64,000 bases of DNA from Streptacidiphilus pinicola (GTDB lineage Bacteria; Actinomycetota; Actinomycetes; Streptomycetales; Streptomycetaceae), in assembly GCF_003258295.1 (NCBI RefSeq), contig NZ_QKYN01000008.1, forward strand, positions 1 to 64,000. Reading direction: 5' to 3'. Below the pieces are notes generated by a model, which saw only the letters and a list, made by a program, of their open reading frames with translations, was not told the DNA's origin and ran no database searches. Positions 36,531 to 44,617 of the stretch are shown here, one piece after another (the stretch's first letter is position 1; each line of letters begins with the position of its first letter). Position numbers and translations under genes: made by a program.

Positions 36531-36567
36531 CGCCACCCCACTGGGCACACCACCCAGTGGGGTGGCG
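36531..36567 (+). terminator. Perfect 15-bp stem terminator after the lectin/beta-helix gene
   Basis: CGCCACCCCACTGGG pairs without mismatch with CCCAGTGGGGTGGCG around a 7-nt loop and is followed by TTTCGTC. It lies 20 nt after the stop codon. Confidence 0.88.
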
Positions 36568-36573
36568 TTTCGT

Positions 36574-36732
36574 CACATTATCCTCACAGGCGAACTGCCT
36601 AGTAGCAGGCAGGATATGACGGAGCCCCCGCAGCCGGGGTGGAATACGGAATCGTCCGTGTGATGTGATGGACGTGTCATATGTTGTGTTTGTTTCGAAT
36701 GCGCATGCTGCTGCGCCGAACTGTGGGGATAC
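36574..36732 (+). promoter_or_regulatory. AT-richer promoter region of the conservon operon
   Basis: This 160-bp stretch between the terminator and cvnA is locally AT-rich (for example TGTGATGTGATGG and GTCATATGTTGTGTTTG), unlike its surroundings. It contains an inverted CGTCC/GGACG pair 12 nt apart. I cannot name exact promoter hexamers. Confidence 0.4.
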
Positions 36733-37995
36733 GTGTCCACACCGAACGCCCCTGAGGCCATAGCCGGCGGAGCCGCGCTGCTGGTGCTGGTCCTGCTGAT
36801 CTGGGCGCTACGTTCGCGCGGCACCAACCGGCGCGAGCGGGCGGCCCGCGACCAGGCGATGGACGGGCTGCGACGGGCTTATGACGACCTGGAGCGCGCC
36901 TTCGGACAGGCGCAGGAGCACAACGCGCGGATGACCCAGGAGCTGGACGACGCGGCCGACGAGCTGCGCCGCAGCCGCAGCGAGGGCGGCGAGGTGCTCG
37001 CCAACCTCGCGCTGCGTTCGCTCGCCCTGGTGGAGCGCCAGCTCGGCAGCCTGGAGGGCCTGGAGGAGATGGAATCCGACTCGGTGCGGCTGGAGCAGCT
37101 CTACCAGCTGGACCACCTGGCCACCCGGATGCGCCGCAACAGCGAGAACATGATGCTGCTCGCCGGTGCGGAGCAGCACCGCGCCGGACGCCCTGGTACG
37201 CCCGCCTCCCTGCTCGACGTGCTGCGCGCGGCGCTCTCGGAGATCGAGCGGTACGAGCGCGTGCACCTGACGGCGCTTCCGCCGGTCCACCTGCGCCCCG
37301 AGGTGGCCGACGACCTCAGCCACGTCTTCGCCGAGCTGCTCGACAACGGCACCGCCTTCTCCCCGCCCACCGAGGCCGTCACCGTCACCGCCTGGCACCT
37401 CGACAGCGGCGAGGTCATGGTCTCCATCGCGGACCGCGGCATCGGCATGACCGACGCGATGCTGCGTCAGGCCAACTTCGCCCTCGCCGAGCAGGCCGAG
37501 ACCCACGAGGTCGGCCACGGCAGCGGTCGCTCGCTCGGCCTGCGCGTGGTGACCCTGCTCTCGCGCCGTCTCCACCTGCGCGTCCAGCTGCGCGCGAGTG
37601 CCGGCGGCGACGGGACCACCGCGCTGGTGGCGCTTCCCGCGATGCTGCTCACCGAGGCCCCTGCCCCGGCCCTGCAGGCCCCCGCCGGCCTCCCGGTGCC
37701 GGCGTCCGCCGAACCGCCCCCGGCCTCGACCCGGCTGCGCGGCCCCGGCCTCTCCGCCGTCCCGCAGCCCGTCGGCGCGGCCTCCCGCACCGCCGAGCGC
37801 GCCCCCGCCAACGGGCTGCCCAAGCGGGTCCCCGGCGAGAGCGGCCAGTTGGCGCAGCTCACCGACCCGAGCCCCGAGAGCGCGCGGACGGAGGACGCCG
37901 GTTCCTCCGCCGACGACCTCCGCCGCCGCCTCGGCGGCTTCCAGAACGGACTGCGCGCGGCCGCAGCCCCGCGCGAGGAGGACGACAAGGCATGA
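36733..37995 (+). CDS. cvnA: Conservon sensor-kinase-like protein CvnA
   Basis: The 420-residue protein has one N-terminal transmembrane helix (about residues 8-26) and a long coiled-coil-like stretch. A histidine-kinase-type ATPase domain follows, with N box FAELLDNGTAFSPP and G1 box ADRGIGM. It lacks extracytoplasmic sensing sequence and a clear phospho-acceptor His in a DHp motif. The C-terminal 120 residues are Pro/Ala-rich and disordered. It heads cvnABCD, a membrane-associated complex known from Streptomyces that resembles eukaryotic G-protein signalling. The start is GTG; its stop overlaps cvnB by 4 nt. Confidence 0.88.
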   Translation: MSTPNAPEAIAGGAALLVLVLLIWALRSRGTNRRERAARDQAMDGLRRAYDDLERAFGQAQEHNARMTQELDDAADELRRSRSEGGEVLANLALRSLALVERQLGSLEGLEEMESDSVRLEQLYQLDHLATRMRRNSENMMLLAGAEQHRAGRPGTPASLLDVLRAALSEIERYERVHLTALPPVHLRPEVADDLSHVFAELLDNGTAFSPPTEAVTVTAWHLDSGEVMVSIADRGIGMTDAMLRQANFALAEQAETHEVGHGSGRSLGLRVVTLLSRRLHLRVQLRASAGGDGTTALVALPAMLLTEAPAPALQAPAGLPVPASAEPPPASTRLRGPGLSAVPQPVGAASRTAERAPANGLPKRVPGESGQLAQLTDPSPESARTEDAGSSADDLRRRLGGFQNGLRAAAAPREEDDKA

Positions 37996-38402
37996 CCCAG
38001 GCGAACCCGCAGCTCCGGCTGCGCTGGCTGCTCGGCGATGTGCTGATGGGCACACCGGGCCTGCGAGCGCTCGCGCTGGTCTCGACCGACGGGCTGCCGC
38101 TGGTCGCGGTCGACGAGCACTGCCCGGCCGAGGAACTGGCGACCTTCGTGGCCGGCATCAACGGCCTTGCCGCCGGCCTGACCACGCTGCTCGACTACGG
38201 CACGCTCAAGCGCACCGTGGTGACCCTGGCCGAGGGCACGCTGATTCTGATGTGCGTCGACCGGACCGCCTGCCTCGCCGCCTACACCACCCGCGACTGC
38301 GACCTGAGCGTCGCGGCGTTCCAGATGGCCCGGCTCGTCGAGCAGGCCGGTCACGTGCTCACCGCGCACGTCCGCACAGACGTCCAGGAGGCGTTCCGGT
38401 GA
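37992..38402 (+). CDS. cvnB: Conservon roadblock/LC7 protein CvnB
   Basis: The 136-residue protein has the roadblock/LC7 fold: LGDVLMGTPGLRALALVSTDGLPLVAV, a central helix (LATFVAGINGLAAGL) and a C-terminal strand pair. Such proteins act as regulators of the partner small GTPase. It is coupled to both neighbours by 4-nt overlaps (ATGA in, GTGA out), which indicates stoichiometric expression. Confidence 0.9.
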   Translation: MTQANPQLRLRWLLGDVLMGTPGLRALALVSTDGLPLVAVDEHCPAEELATFVAGINGLAAGLTTLLDYGTLKRTVVTLAEGTLILMCVDRTACLAAYTTRDCDLSVAAFQMARLVEQAGHVLTAHVRTDVQEAFR

Positions 38403-38806
38403 CTGTCCCCGCGCGCTCGCTCCGCGTGCGCCCCTACGCGCTCACCGGCGGCCGCACCCGCTTCGGTCAGGTGCTGCTCGTCGAGACCCTGATCTCGGCG
38501 GTCGAGCAGCACTCGGGGCTCGGGTCCTGGCCGGGCCGGCCGCCCGCGTCCGCGATGCCGGAGCTGGAGCGGATCTGCGCGCTGTGCGAGGGTCAGATGC
38601 GGTCCATCGCCGAGGTCTCCGCCCTGCTGACGCTGCCGCTGGGCGTCGTCCGCGTCTGGGTCAGTGACCTCGTCGACGCGGGCCGGATCCGCGTGCACGG
38701 CAGCACCGTCAGCGTCGGCGCCTCCGGCTCGCCGATCGGCGTCCCGGGCCGTCCGGGCCGTGTGGTGCTCGAAAGAATCCTCGGAGGCCTTCGTGACCTG
38801 GCCTGA
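38399..38806 (+). CDS. cvnC: Conservon DUF742 protein CvnC
   Basis: The GTG at 38399 gives 135 residues. It has the DUF742 pattern: RVRPYALTGGRTR at the N-terminus, ERICALCEGQMRSIAEVSALLTLPLGVVRVWVSDLVDAGRIRVH in the middle (winged-helix-like) and the VLERILGGLRDL end. The family is found only in such operons, and its biochemical role is unclear. The gene overlaps cvnD by 14 nt. Confidence 0.9.
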   Translation: MTVPARSLRVRPYALTGGRTRFGQVLLVETLISAVEQHSGLGSWPGRPPASAMPELERICALCEGQMRSIAEVSALLTLPLGVVRVWVSDLVDAGRIRVHGSTVSVGASGSPIGVPGRPGRVVLERILGGLRDLA

Positions 38807-39431
38807 CACCCGCACCGACCGGGCCGCCGGCCGTGCGGTGCCCGGCGGCGGGGCGGTGACGCCCGGCATCCCGCTCACCGAACTGCCGGTGACCTCCGCG
38901 AAGATCGTGATCGCGGGTGGCTTCGGCGTCGGCAAGACCACCATGGTCGCGTCCGTCTCCGAGATCACCCCGCTGCGCACCGAGGCGATCATGACGGACG
39001 CCGGAAGCGGCACCGACGAGCTGACTCCCGGCTCCGGCAAGACCACCACCACCGTGGCGATGGACTTCGGCCGGCTGCACATCGCGGACGACCTGATCCT
39101 CTACCTCTTCGGCGCACCGGGCCAGCGGCGCTTCTGGTTCATGTGGGACGACCTGGCCCGCGGCGCGGTGGGCGCGGTGGTGCTGCTCGACACCCGGCGC
39201 CTGGAGGACGCGTTCCCCGCGGTCGACTACTTCGAGAGCAGCGGGCTGCCCTTCGTCGTGGCCGTCAACGAGTTCGAGGGCTCGCCCTTCTACGAGGAGG
39301 CGGACATCCGCGACGCGCTCAGCCTGCACGCGGGCGTGCCGTTGCTGCACTGCGACGCCCGCTCCCGCGCCTCCTCGGCACGGACGCTGGCGGCGCTGGT
39401 GCAGCACACCCTTGCCGTCACGGCCGTCTGA
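38793..39431 (+). CDS. cvnD: Conservon Ras-like GTPase CvnD
   Basis: The 212-residue GTPase has Walker A AGGFGVGKTTMV, a FGAPGQRRFWFMWDDLARGAVG switch II region with the APGQ motif, and a VAVNEFEG motif in place of NKxD. The GTG at 38793 follows GGAGG. It is the G-protein of the complex, with CvnB as likely regulator. The next gene is a flavoprotein rather than the P450 (CvnE) often found in this position. Confidence 0.9.
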   Translation: MTWPDTRTDRAAGRAVPGGGAVTPGIPLTELPVTSAKIVIAGGFGVGKTTMVASVSEITPLRTEAIMTDAGSGTDELTPGSGKTTTTVAMDFGRLHIADDLILYLFGAPGQRRFWFMWDDLARGAVGAVVLLDTRRLEDAFPAVDYFESSGLPFVVAVNEFEGSPFYEEADIRDALSLHAGVPLLHCDARSRASSARTLAALVQHTLAVTAV

Positions 39432-39460
39432 CCAGTCACCACCAACACCTGGAGCACAAC

Positions 39461-40696
39461 TTGGCGAGAATACTCGTCGTCGGCGCCGGCCAGTCCGGTA
39501 TGCAGACCGCCCTCGGCCTGCAGAACGACGGCCACGACGTCACGGTGATGACCGACCGCACCCCGGACGAGGTCCGCGCGGGCCGCGTGATGTCGACCCA
39601 GTGCATGTTCCGCACCTCGCTCGGGCACGAGCGTGACCTCGGCATCAACCTGTGGGAGGCGGAGGCCCCCAAGGCCCTCGGCCTCGGCGTCTCGGTGAGC
39701 GGCCCCGAGGCCGCCCGCGTCATCGACTGGGTCGGCCACCTCGACGACTTCGCCCAGTCCGTCGACCAGCGCGTCAAGATGCCCGGCTGGCTGGAGCTGT
39801 TCGCGCAGCGCGGCGGCAAGGTCGTCGTCAACGGCGTCACCGTCTCCGACCTCGACTACCTCGTGCGCGGCTACGACCTGACCCTGGTCGCCGCCGGCAA
39901 GGGCGAGCTGGTCTCGATGTTCGCCCGCGACCCGGAGCGTTCGCCCTACAGCACGCCGCAGCGCGCGCTCGCCGTCTCCTACGTGCACGGCCTCGCCCCG
40001 CGCCCGGAGCACGACTTCCCCGCGGTGCGCTGCAATCTGGTGCCGGGCGTCGGCGAGCTCTTCGTCATCCCCGCCTACACGCTCTCCGGCCCGTGCGACA
40101 TCCTCTTCTGGGAGGGCATCCCGGGCGGCCCGCTCGACGTGTTCGAGCCGGCGCTGGACCCCGAGGAGCACCTGCACCGCACGCTGGACCTGATGCGCAC
40201 CTACACCCCGTGGGAGTACGAGCGCACCCGCGGCGTCGAGCTGACCGACGCCCGCGCCACGCTGGCCGGCCGCTACGCGCCGACCGTGCGCAAGCCCGTG
40301 GGCGAGCTGCCGGGCGGCGGCGTGGTGATGGGCGTCGCGGACGTCGTCGTCGCCAACGACCCGATCACCGGCCAGGGCTCCAACACCGCGTCCAAGTGCG
40401 CCGCGCACTACATCGAGGCGATCCGCGCCCAGGGTGACGGTCCGTTCGACCGCGCCTTCATGGAGCGCACCTTCGAGTCCTTCTGGGCGAGCGCCGCGGG
40501 CGACGTCACGGCGTGGACGAACGCGATGCTGGCCCCGCCGCCGGAGCACGTGCTCAACCTGATCGGGGCCGCGGGCCAGATCCAGCCGGTCGCCGACCGT
40601 TTCGCCAACGGCTTCGACAACCCCTCGGACTTCCCGAACTGGTTCTTCACGCCGGACGCGGCCGACGCCTACCTGGGCTCCTTCAGCCAGGGCTGA
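39461..40696 (+). CDS. Styrene/indole monooxygenase (StyA)-like FAD protein
   Basis: The TTG at 39461 follows CTGGAGC at good spacing, 29 nt after cvnD, and gives 411 residues. The FAD site GAGQSGMQTALGL lies near the N-terminus. A DLTLVAAGKGELVSMF block and a C-terminal DPITGQGSNTASKCA flavin-ribityl motif match StyA-type single-component oxygenases. These use reduced FAD from a separate reductase to epoxidise vinyl aromatics or indole. No StyB reductase is nearby. Its place at the end of the conservon suggests it is the oxygenase output of that complex, in the role a P450 plays elsewhere; this is inference. Confidence 0.82.
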   Translation: MARILVVGAGQSGMQTALGLQNDGHDVTVMTDRTPDEVRAGRVMSTQCMFRTSLGHERDLGINLWEAEAPKALGLGVSVSGPEAARVIDWVGHLDDFAQSVDQRVKMPGWLELFAQRGGKVVVNGVTVSDLDYLVRGYDLTLVAAGKGELVSMFARDPERSPYSTPQRALAVSYVHGLAPRPEHDFPAVRCNLVPGVGELFVIPAYTLSGPCDILFWEGIPGGPLDVFEPALDPEEHLHRTLDLMRTYTPWEYERTRGVELTDARATLAGRYAPTVRKPVGELPGGGVVMGVADVVVANDPITGQGSNTASKCAAHYIEAIRAQGDGPFDRAFMERTFESFWASAAGDVTAWTNAMLAPPPEHVLNLIGAAGQIQPVADRFANGFDNPSDFPNWFFTPDAADAYLGSFSQG

Positions 40697-40724
40697 GCGG
40701 GCCTCCCCGCCGCTGACGCCGGAT

Positions 40725-40767
40725 CAGCCCGGTCCGACCCCGCCCTCGGGCGGCGTCGGGCCGGGCT
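40725..40767 (+). terminator. Long stem terminator after the conservon operon
   Basis: CAGCCCGGTCCGACCCCGCC can pair with GGCGGCGTCGGGCCGGGCTG with one G-U and one mismatch around a tiny loop. It starts 29 nt after the stop of the flavoprotein gene. Confidence 0.8.
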
Positions 40768-40831
40768 GTCGGCGTTGTGCGGCGAGGACCTCGGCCGGGA
40801 GAGTCGTCGCCATGCGGGGATAGTGCATCCT

Positions 40832-40842
40832 GTGTAGTACAC
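40832..40842. promoter_or_regulatory. Perfect 11-bp palindrome upstream of the phosphodiesterase gene
   Basis: GTGTAGTACAC is a perfect odd-length palindrome, followed 6 nt later by a second GTAGTA. It lies about 120 bp before the GTG at 40960 and could be an operator. No regulator can be named. Confidence 0.35.
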
Positions 40843-40959
40843 GCCGCGTAGTAATCGAGCTGAATCGTCGTCATGCGTTCACCGGGACGTGGCCCTACGG
40901 CCCACTCGATCGACTGTTCTGTGACGGCACGTTCCGCACTACCCACCCACGGAGTTGTC

Positions 40960-42627
40960 GTGACCAAGAAGACCATCAGGCTGACCACCGCGATCGGCGC
41001 GGCCGGCGTCCTGGTCGGCGTGATCGCCTCCCAGGCGACCGCGCAGGCGTCCACCGCCGCAGCGCAGCGCCCGGCAGCCGCCGCGAAGCACGTGCTGCTG
41101 CTCTCCGTGGACGGTCTCCACCAGACGGACCTCGCCTGGTACGTCGCGCAGCACCCGAAGTCCGCGCTGGCGCGCCTGGTGCACGGCGGTACGGAGTTCA
41201 CCCACGCCCAGACCACCATCCCGTCGGACTCGTTCCCCGGCATGGTGGCCCAGGTGACGGGTGGCACGCCCGGCACCACCGGCGTCTACTACGACGACAC
41301 CTACAGCTCCGCGCTGTTCCCGGTCGGCACCACGAACTGCAAGACCGCCAAGCTGGGCGCCGAGGTCGACCTCACCGAGGACATCGACAAGAACAAGAAC
41401 TCGATCGACGCCGGCCAGGGCCTGAAGAACCTGCCGCAGAACATCCTGGCGATGTCCGGCAACCCGCTGACCAACATCGACCGGTCCAAGCTGCCGGTCG
41501 ACCCGAAGACCTGCAAGCCGATCCTGCCCAGCTCCTACCTGCGCGCCAACACGGTCTTCAGCGTCGCCCAGAAGGCGGGCCTGCGCACGGCCTGGTCCGA
41601 CAAGCACATCGCGTACCAGATCCTGGACGGCGCCTCCGGCTCCGGCATCGACGACATGTTCTCCCCGGAGATCAACAGCCAGGCCATCGGCTACCCGGCC
41701 GGCACCGACTGGACGCAGACCAACTCGGCGACCGAGAAGTACGACACGTACAAGGTGGACGCGGTCCTCAACGAGATCGACGGCAAGGACCACTCCGGCG
41801 CCAAGCACGTCGGGACCCCCGCCATCTTCGGCATGAACTTCCAGTCGGTCTCCACCGCCCAGAAGCTGCCCACCTCCGACAGCCTCACCGGCGGCTACAG
41901 CAAGGCCGGTACCCCGGGCCCGCTGGTGGCGAAGAACCTGGCGTTCGTCGACGCCCAGGTCGGCCGGCTGCTCGCCGAGCTGAAGAAGGACGGCCTGGCC
42001 AGGACCACCACCGTCATCCTCTCCGCCAAGCACGGCCAGTCGCCGACCAAGCCGGCCGCGCTGACCCGGATCGACGACGGCAAGCTGATCGACGGCCTCA
42101 ACGCCGCCTGGAAGAAGGCTCACCCGAAGGCCACCGCGGACCTGGTCGCCCACGCCGTGGACGACGACGGCGTGCTGATGTGGCTGAGCGACCGCTCGCA
42201 GGCCGCGGCCGACTTCGCCAAGCACTACCTGCTCGCGCAGTCCGGCTTCGGCACCGACATCAACAAGGCGCCCAAGGCCTTCACCCGCGGCGGCCTGCAG
42301 ACGGTCTACGCGGGCGCGGCGGCCGCCACGTACTTCGGCACCACCGTCAACGACGACCGGGTCCCGCAGATCTTCGGCATCTCGCAGTACGGCGTCGTCT
42401 ACACCGGCGGCACCGGCAAGATCGCCGAGCACGGCGGCGCCCACGCCGACGACCTCGACGTCCCGCTGGTCGTCTCCGGCGCCGGCGCCACCCAGGGCGC
42501 GGTCTTCGGCGGCGGCGTGCACACGACCTCGATCGCCCCGACGATCCTTCAGCTGCTGGGCCTCGACCCCCAGTCGCTGACGGCCGTCCGCGCGGACCGC
42601 ACCCCGGTCCTCCCGCTCAAGCGCTGA
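40960..42627 (+). CDS. Secreted type I phosphodiesterase/nucleotide pyrophosphatase family protein
   Basis: The GTG at 40960 follows GGAG and gives 555 residues with a signal peptide (about residues 1-35). The alkaline phosphatase superfamily metal and nucleophile sites are visible: LLSVDGLHQTDL, then the THAQTTIPSDSFPGMVAQVTGG region with the catalytic Thr/Ser, and late His ligands in SAKHGQSP and EHGGAHADD. These enzymes cleave phosphodiesters or nucleotide pyrophosphates outside the cell. A two-way terminator separates it from the convergent hydrolase gene. Phosphate control is possible, but no PHO box was identified. Confidence 0.85.
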   Translation: MTKKTIRLTTAIGAAGVLVGVIASQATAQASTAAAQRPAAAAKHVLLLSVDGLHQTDLAWYVAQHPKSALARLVHGGTEFTHAQTTIPSDSFPGMVAQVTGGTPGTTGVYYDDTYSSALFPVGTTNCKTAKLGAEVDLTEDIDKNKNSIDAGQGLKNLPQNILAMSGNPLTNIDRSKLPVDPKTCKPILPSSYLRANTVFSVAQKAGLRTAWSDKHIAYQILDGASGSGIDDMFSPEINSQAIGYPAGTDWTQTNSATEKYDTYKVDAVLNEIDGKDHSGAKHVGTPAIFGMNFQSVSTAQKLPTSDSLTGGYSKAGTPGPLVAKNLAFVDAQVGRLLAELKKDGLARTTTVILSAKHGQSPTKPAALTRIDDGKLIDGLNAAWKKAHPKATADLVAHAVDDDGVLMWLSDRSQAAADFAKHYLLAQSGFGTDINKAPKAFTRGGLQTVYAGAAAATYFGTTVNDDRVPQIFGISQYGVVYTGGTGKIAEHGGAHADDLDVPLVVSGAGATQGAVFGGGVHTTSIAPTILQLLGLDPQSLTAVRADRTPVLPLKR

Positions 42628-42641
42628 CACGCTGACGCGCT

Positions 42642-42688
42642 GAGCCCCGTCGGGTCCGGACCCTCAAGGTCCGGACCCGACGGGGCTC
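42642..42688. terminator. Perfect 21-bp stem, bidirectional terminator
   Basis: The left arm (42642-42662, GAGCCCCGTCGGGTCCGGACC reading inward) and right arm (42668-42688) are exact reverse complements around the loop CTCAA. It lies 15 nt after the phosphodiesterase stop and 34 nt beyond the end of the convergent hydrolase gene, so it serves both strands. Confidence 0.9.
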
Positions 42689-42721
42689 GCTGTCGTCAAG
42701 GAGTCCGCTTCGGACGGACGG

Positions 42722-43753
42722 TCAGGACGCGGCGACGGCGTCCGTCTCGGGGGAGTCGTCCGTCTCGGCTGCCGTCAGCGGCTGCCGGTCCAGCCAGGCG
42801 CCCATCTCCGCGTAGGCGCGCTCGCGCGCGTCACGCTCGGAGAGCACCACGTCGTGGCGGGCGCCCGGGATCGGGACGACGGTGGTCTCGCCGCCCAGGC
42901 AGCCCGACCAGCGGGCGATCTGCTCGACGTCCAGGACGGTGTCGGCCCGGTCGGCCTGCTTGGACCAGGTGCGGGCCCAGTGGCTCCGGTCCGAGCGCAG
43001 CACCAGCGAGGGAACGCCGACGTCCAGGCCCTTGTGCAGACGGGCGTGGCCGCGCCGGACGGCGTTGAGCCAGCCGTGCGTGACCGGGAAGCCGCTCAGC
43101 GGCTTGAGCTCGGTGTCGAAGTCCCACTCGCCCTGCGCGCCGACGTGGACCGAGTCGCCGTAGACCGTGCTCGGCGGCAGGGAGAGCGGACGCAGCGGCG
43201 CGACGCGGGCGAGCACCCGCAGCGCCTGGGTGAGCGGCCCGCGCTGGAACGGCTTGCCCTGCAGGTCGAACCACGGGCTGTTCAGCACCAGGCCCGCGAC
43301 CGGCGCGACGCGCCCGGCGGCCCGGCGGCGGTCCAGCCACAGTGGCAGCACCAGGCCGCCGGTGGAGTGCGCCATCAGCACCACCGGCAGCCCGGGGTGC
43401 TCCTCGGCGACGACCGCCAGCGACCGCTCCAGCTCGGCGTCGTAGAGCGCGAGGTCGGAGACGTAGTGCGCGGTCTGCCCCGCGCGCCGGGCCCGGCCGC
43501 ACTTGCGCAGGTCGAGCGCGTAGAAGGCGAGGCCGCGCGCGGCGGCGAAGTCCGCCAGCTCCGTCTGGAAGAAGTAGTCCGAGAACCCGTGCACGTAGAG
43601 CAGCGCGCCGCGCACGGACTCGTCCGGCCGAGGCTCACGCCGTACCAGCACGGCGGCGACGGACCCCTCGCCGTCCGGGTCGGTGCCCAGGTCGATGGTG
43701 TGCTGGACGTAGCCGTCGCCGAGGATGTCCGGCTGCCAGTCGGGCTCGTGCAT
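42722..43753 (-). CDS. Alpha/beta hydrolase, monoacylglycerol-lipase-like
   Basis: The 343-residue protein has YVHGFSDYFFQ (oxyanion region), the nucleophile elbow MAHSTGGLV and a late catalytic His in PGARHDVVLSE. The pattern is that of lysophospholipase/monoglyceride lipase type hydrolases. It is the third gene of an operon after a Baeyer-Villiger monooxygenase and an SDR, with a 30-nt gap. Hydrolysis of esters made by the monooxygenase is a sensible pathway role, but is inferred. The ATG at 43753 follows GGAAGGACC. Confidence 0.85.
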   Translation of the reverse strand: MHEPDWQPDILGDGYVQHTIDLGTDPDGEGSVAAVLVRREPRPDESVRGALLYVHGFSDYFFQTELADFAAARGLAFYALDLRKCGRARRAGQTAHYVSDLALYDAELERSLAVVAEEHPGLPVVLMAHSTGGLVLPLWLDRRRAAGRVAPVAGLVLNSPWFDLQGKPFQRGPLTQALRVLARVAPLRPLSLPPSTVYGDSVHVGAQGEWDFDTELKPLSGFPVTHGWLNAVRRGHARLHKGLDVGVPSLVLRSDRSHWARTWSKQADRADTVLDVEQIARWSGCLGGETTVVPIPGARHDVVLSERDARERAYAEMGAWLDRQPLTAAETDDSPETDAVAAS

Positions 43754-43783
43754 GGAGGTCCTTCCGGGGAGTTGAATCTGGGT

Positions 43784-44617
43784 TCACTTTGACCGACGGG
43801 CCGCCCTCATCACAAGGCCCAGCAGCGTCGTGTAGTGCGCCGGTGCGATCCGCGCGAGCAGGTCGGGCACTTTCGCGCTCAGCGCGATCAGCAGCCGCGG
43901 CCGACGCCGTTCGACGGCGTCGACGATCTCCGCGGCGGCCTTCTCGGGCGGGTAGCTCAGCAGCCGGTCGAACGCGGCCTTCTCCGAGGCCTCCTCGCCG
44001 GCCGACACGCTCGCGGCCACCCGGCTGCTCTGCGCGATCCGGGTCCGGATGCCGCCCGGGTGCACCACCGTCACCCCGACCTGCCCGGCCAGCTCCGCGC
44101 GCAGCGCCTCGGTGAAGCCGCGCACGGCGAACTTGCTGGTGGCGTAGGCGACCTGACCAGGCGGGGCGATCAGCCCGAACAGGCTGGAGAGATTGACCAG
44201 GTGCGAGCCGGGGTTGGCCCGCAGCACCGGCAGCAGCGCCCGCGTCAGCGTGACGACGGCCCGGTAGTTGATCGCCATCAGCCAGTCGAACTCCTCCTCG
44301 CTGACCTGCTCGAAGGTGCCGCCCAGTGCCACGCCCGCGTTGTTGACCAGCAGCGTCGTGTCCGGGTGCGCGGCCGCCAGGGTCGCGCCGAGCGCATGGG
44401 CGGCCGCGTCGTCGCCCAGGTCGGCGACGTAGGTCGTGACCGGCCGTGTGCCGTCGGCGCGGACCGCCTCGGCCACCCGTTCCAGTCCCTCGGCGTCCCG
44501 GTCCACCAGGGCCAGCGCGCTGCCGCGCCGGGCCAGGACGTGCGCGAGCTGCTCGCCGATGCCGCTCGCCGCGCCGGTGACGACGGCGGTGCCGCGGGTG
44601 AAGTCGAAACGGTCCAT
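43784..44617 (-). CDS. Classical short-chain dehydrogenase/reductase
   Basis: The 277-residue SDR is complete: TGAASGIGEQLA (cofactor), a NNAGVAL motif, Ser in LVNLSSLFG and YATSK for the catalytic Tyr/Lys. A hydrophobic C-terminal tail follows. ALVDRD after the second strand suggests NAD(H) preference. It overlaps the upstream monooxygenase stop by one base (TGATG), so the two are translationally coupled. It may oxidise an alcohol to the ketone that the monooxygenase uses. Confidence 0.9.
   Translation of the reverse strand: MDRFDFTRGTAVVTGAASGIGEQLAHVLARRGSALALVDRDAEGLERVAEAVRADGTRPVTTYVADLGDDAAAHALGATLAAAHPDTTLLVNNAGVALGGTFEQVSEEEFDWLMAINYRAVVTLTRALLPVLRANPGSHLVNLSSLFGLIAPPGQVAYATSKFAVRGFTEALRAELAGQVGVTVVHPGGIRTRIAQSSRVAASVSAGEEASEKAAFDRLLSYPPEKAAAEIVDAVERRRPRLLIALSAKVPDLLARIAPAHYTTLLGLVMRAARRSK

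Noticed and set aside
43765-43795. GGTTCACTTTGACC resembling the MarR operator
   Set aside because: It breaks the palindrome at several pairs and lies in the end of the SDR gene rather than at a promoter.
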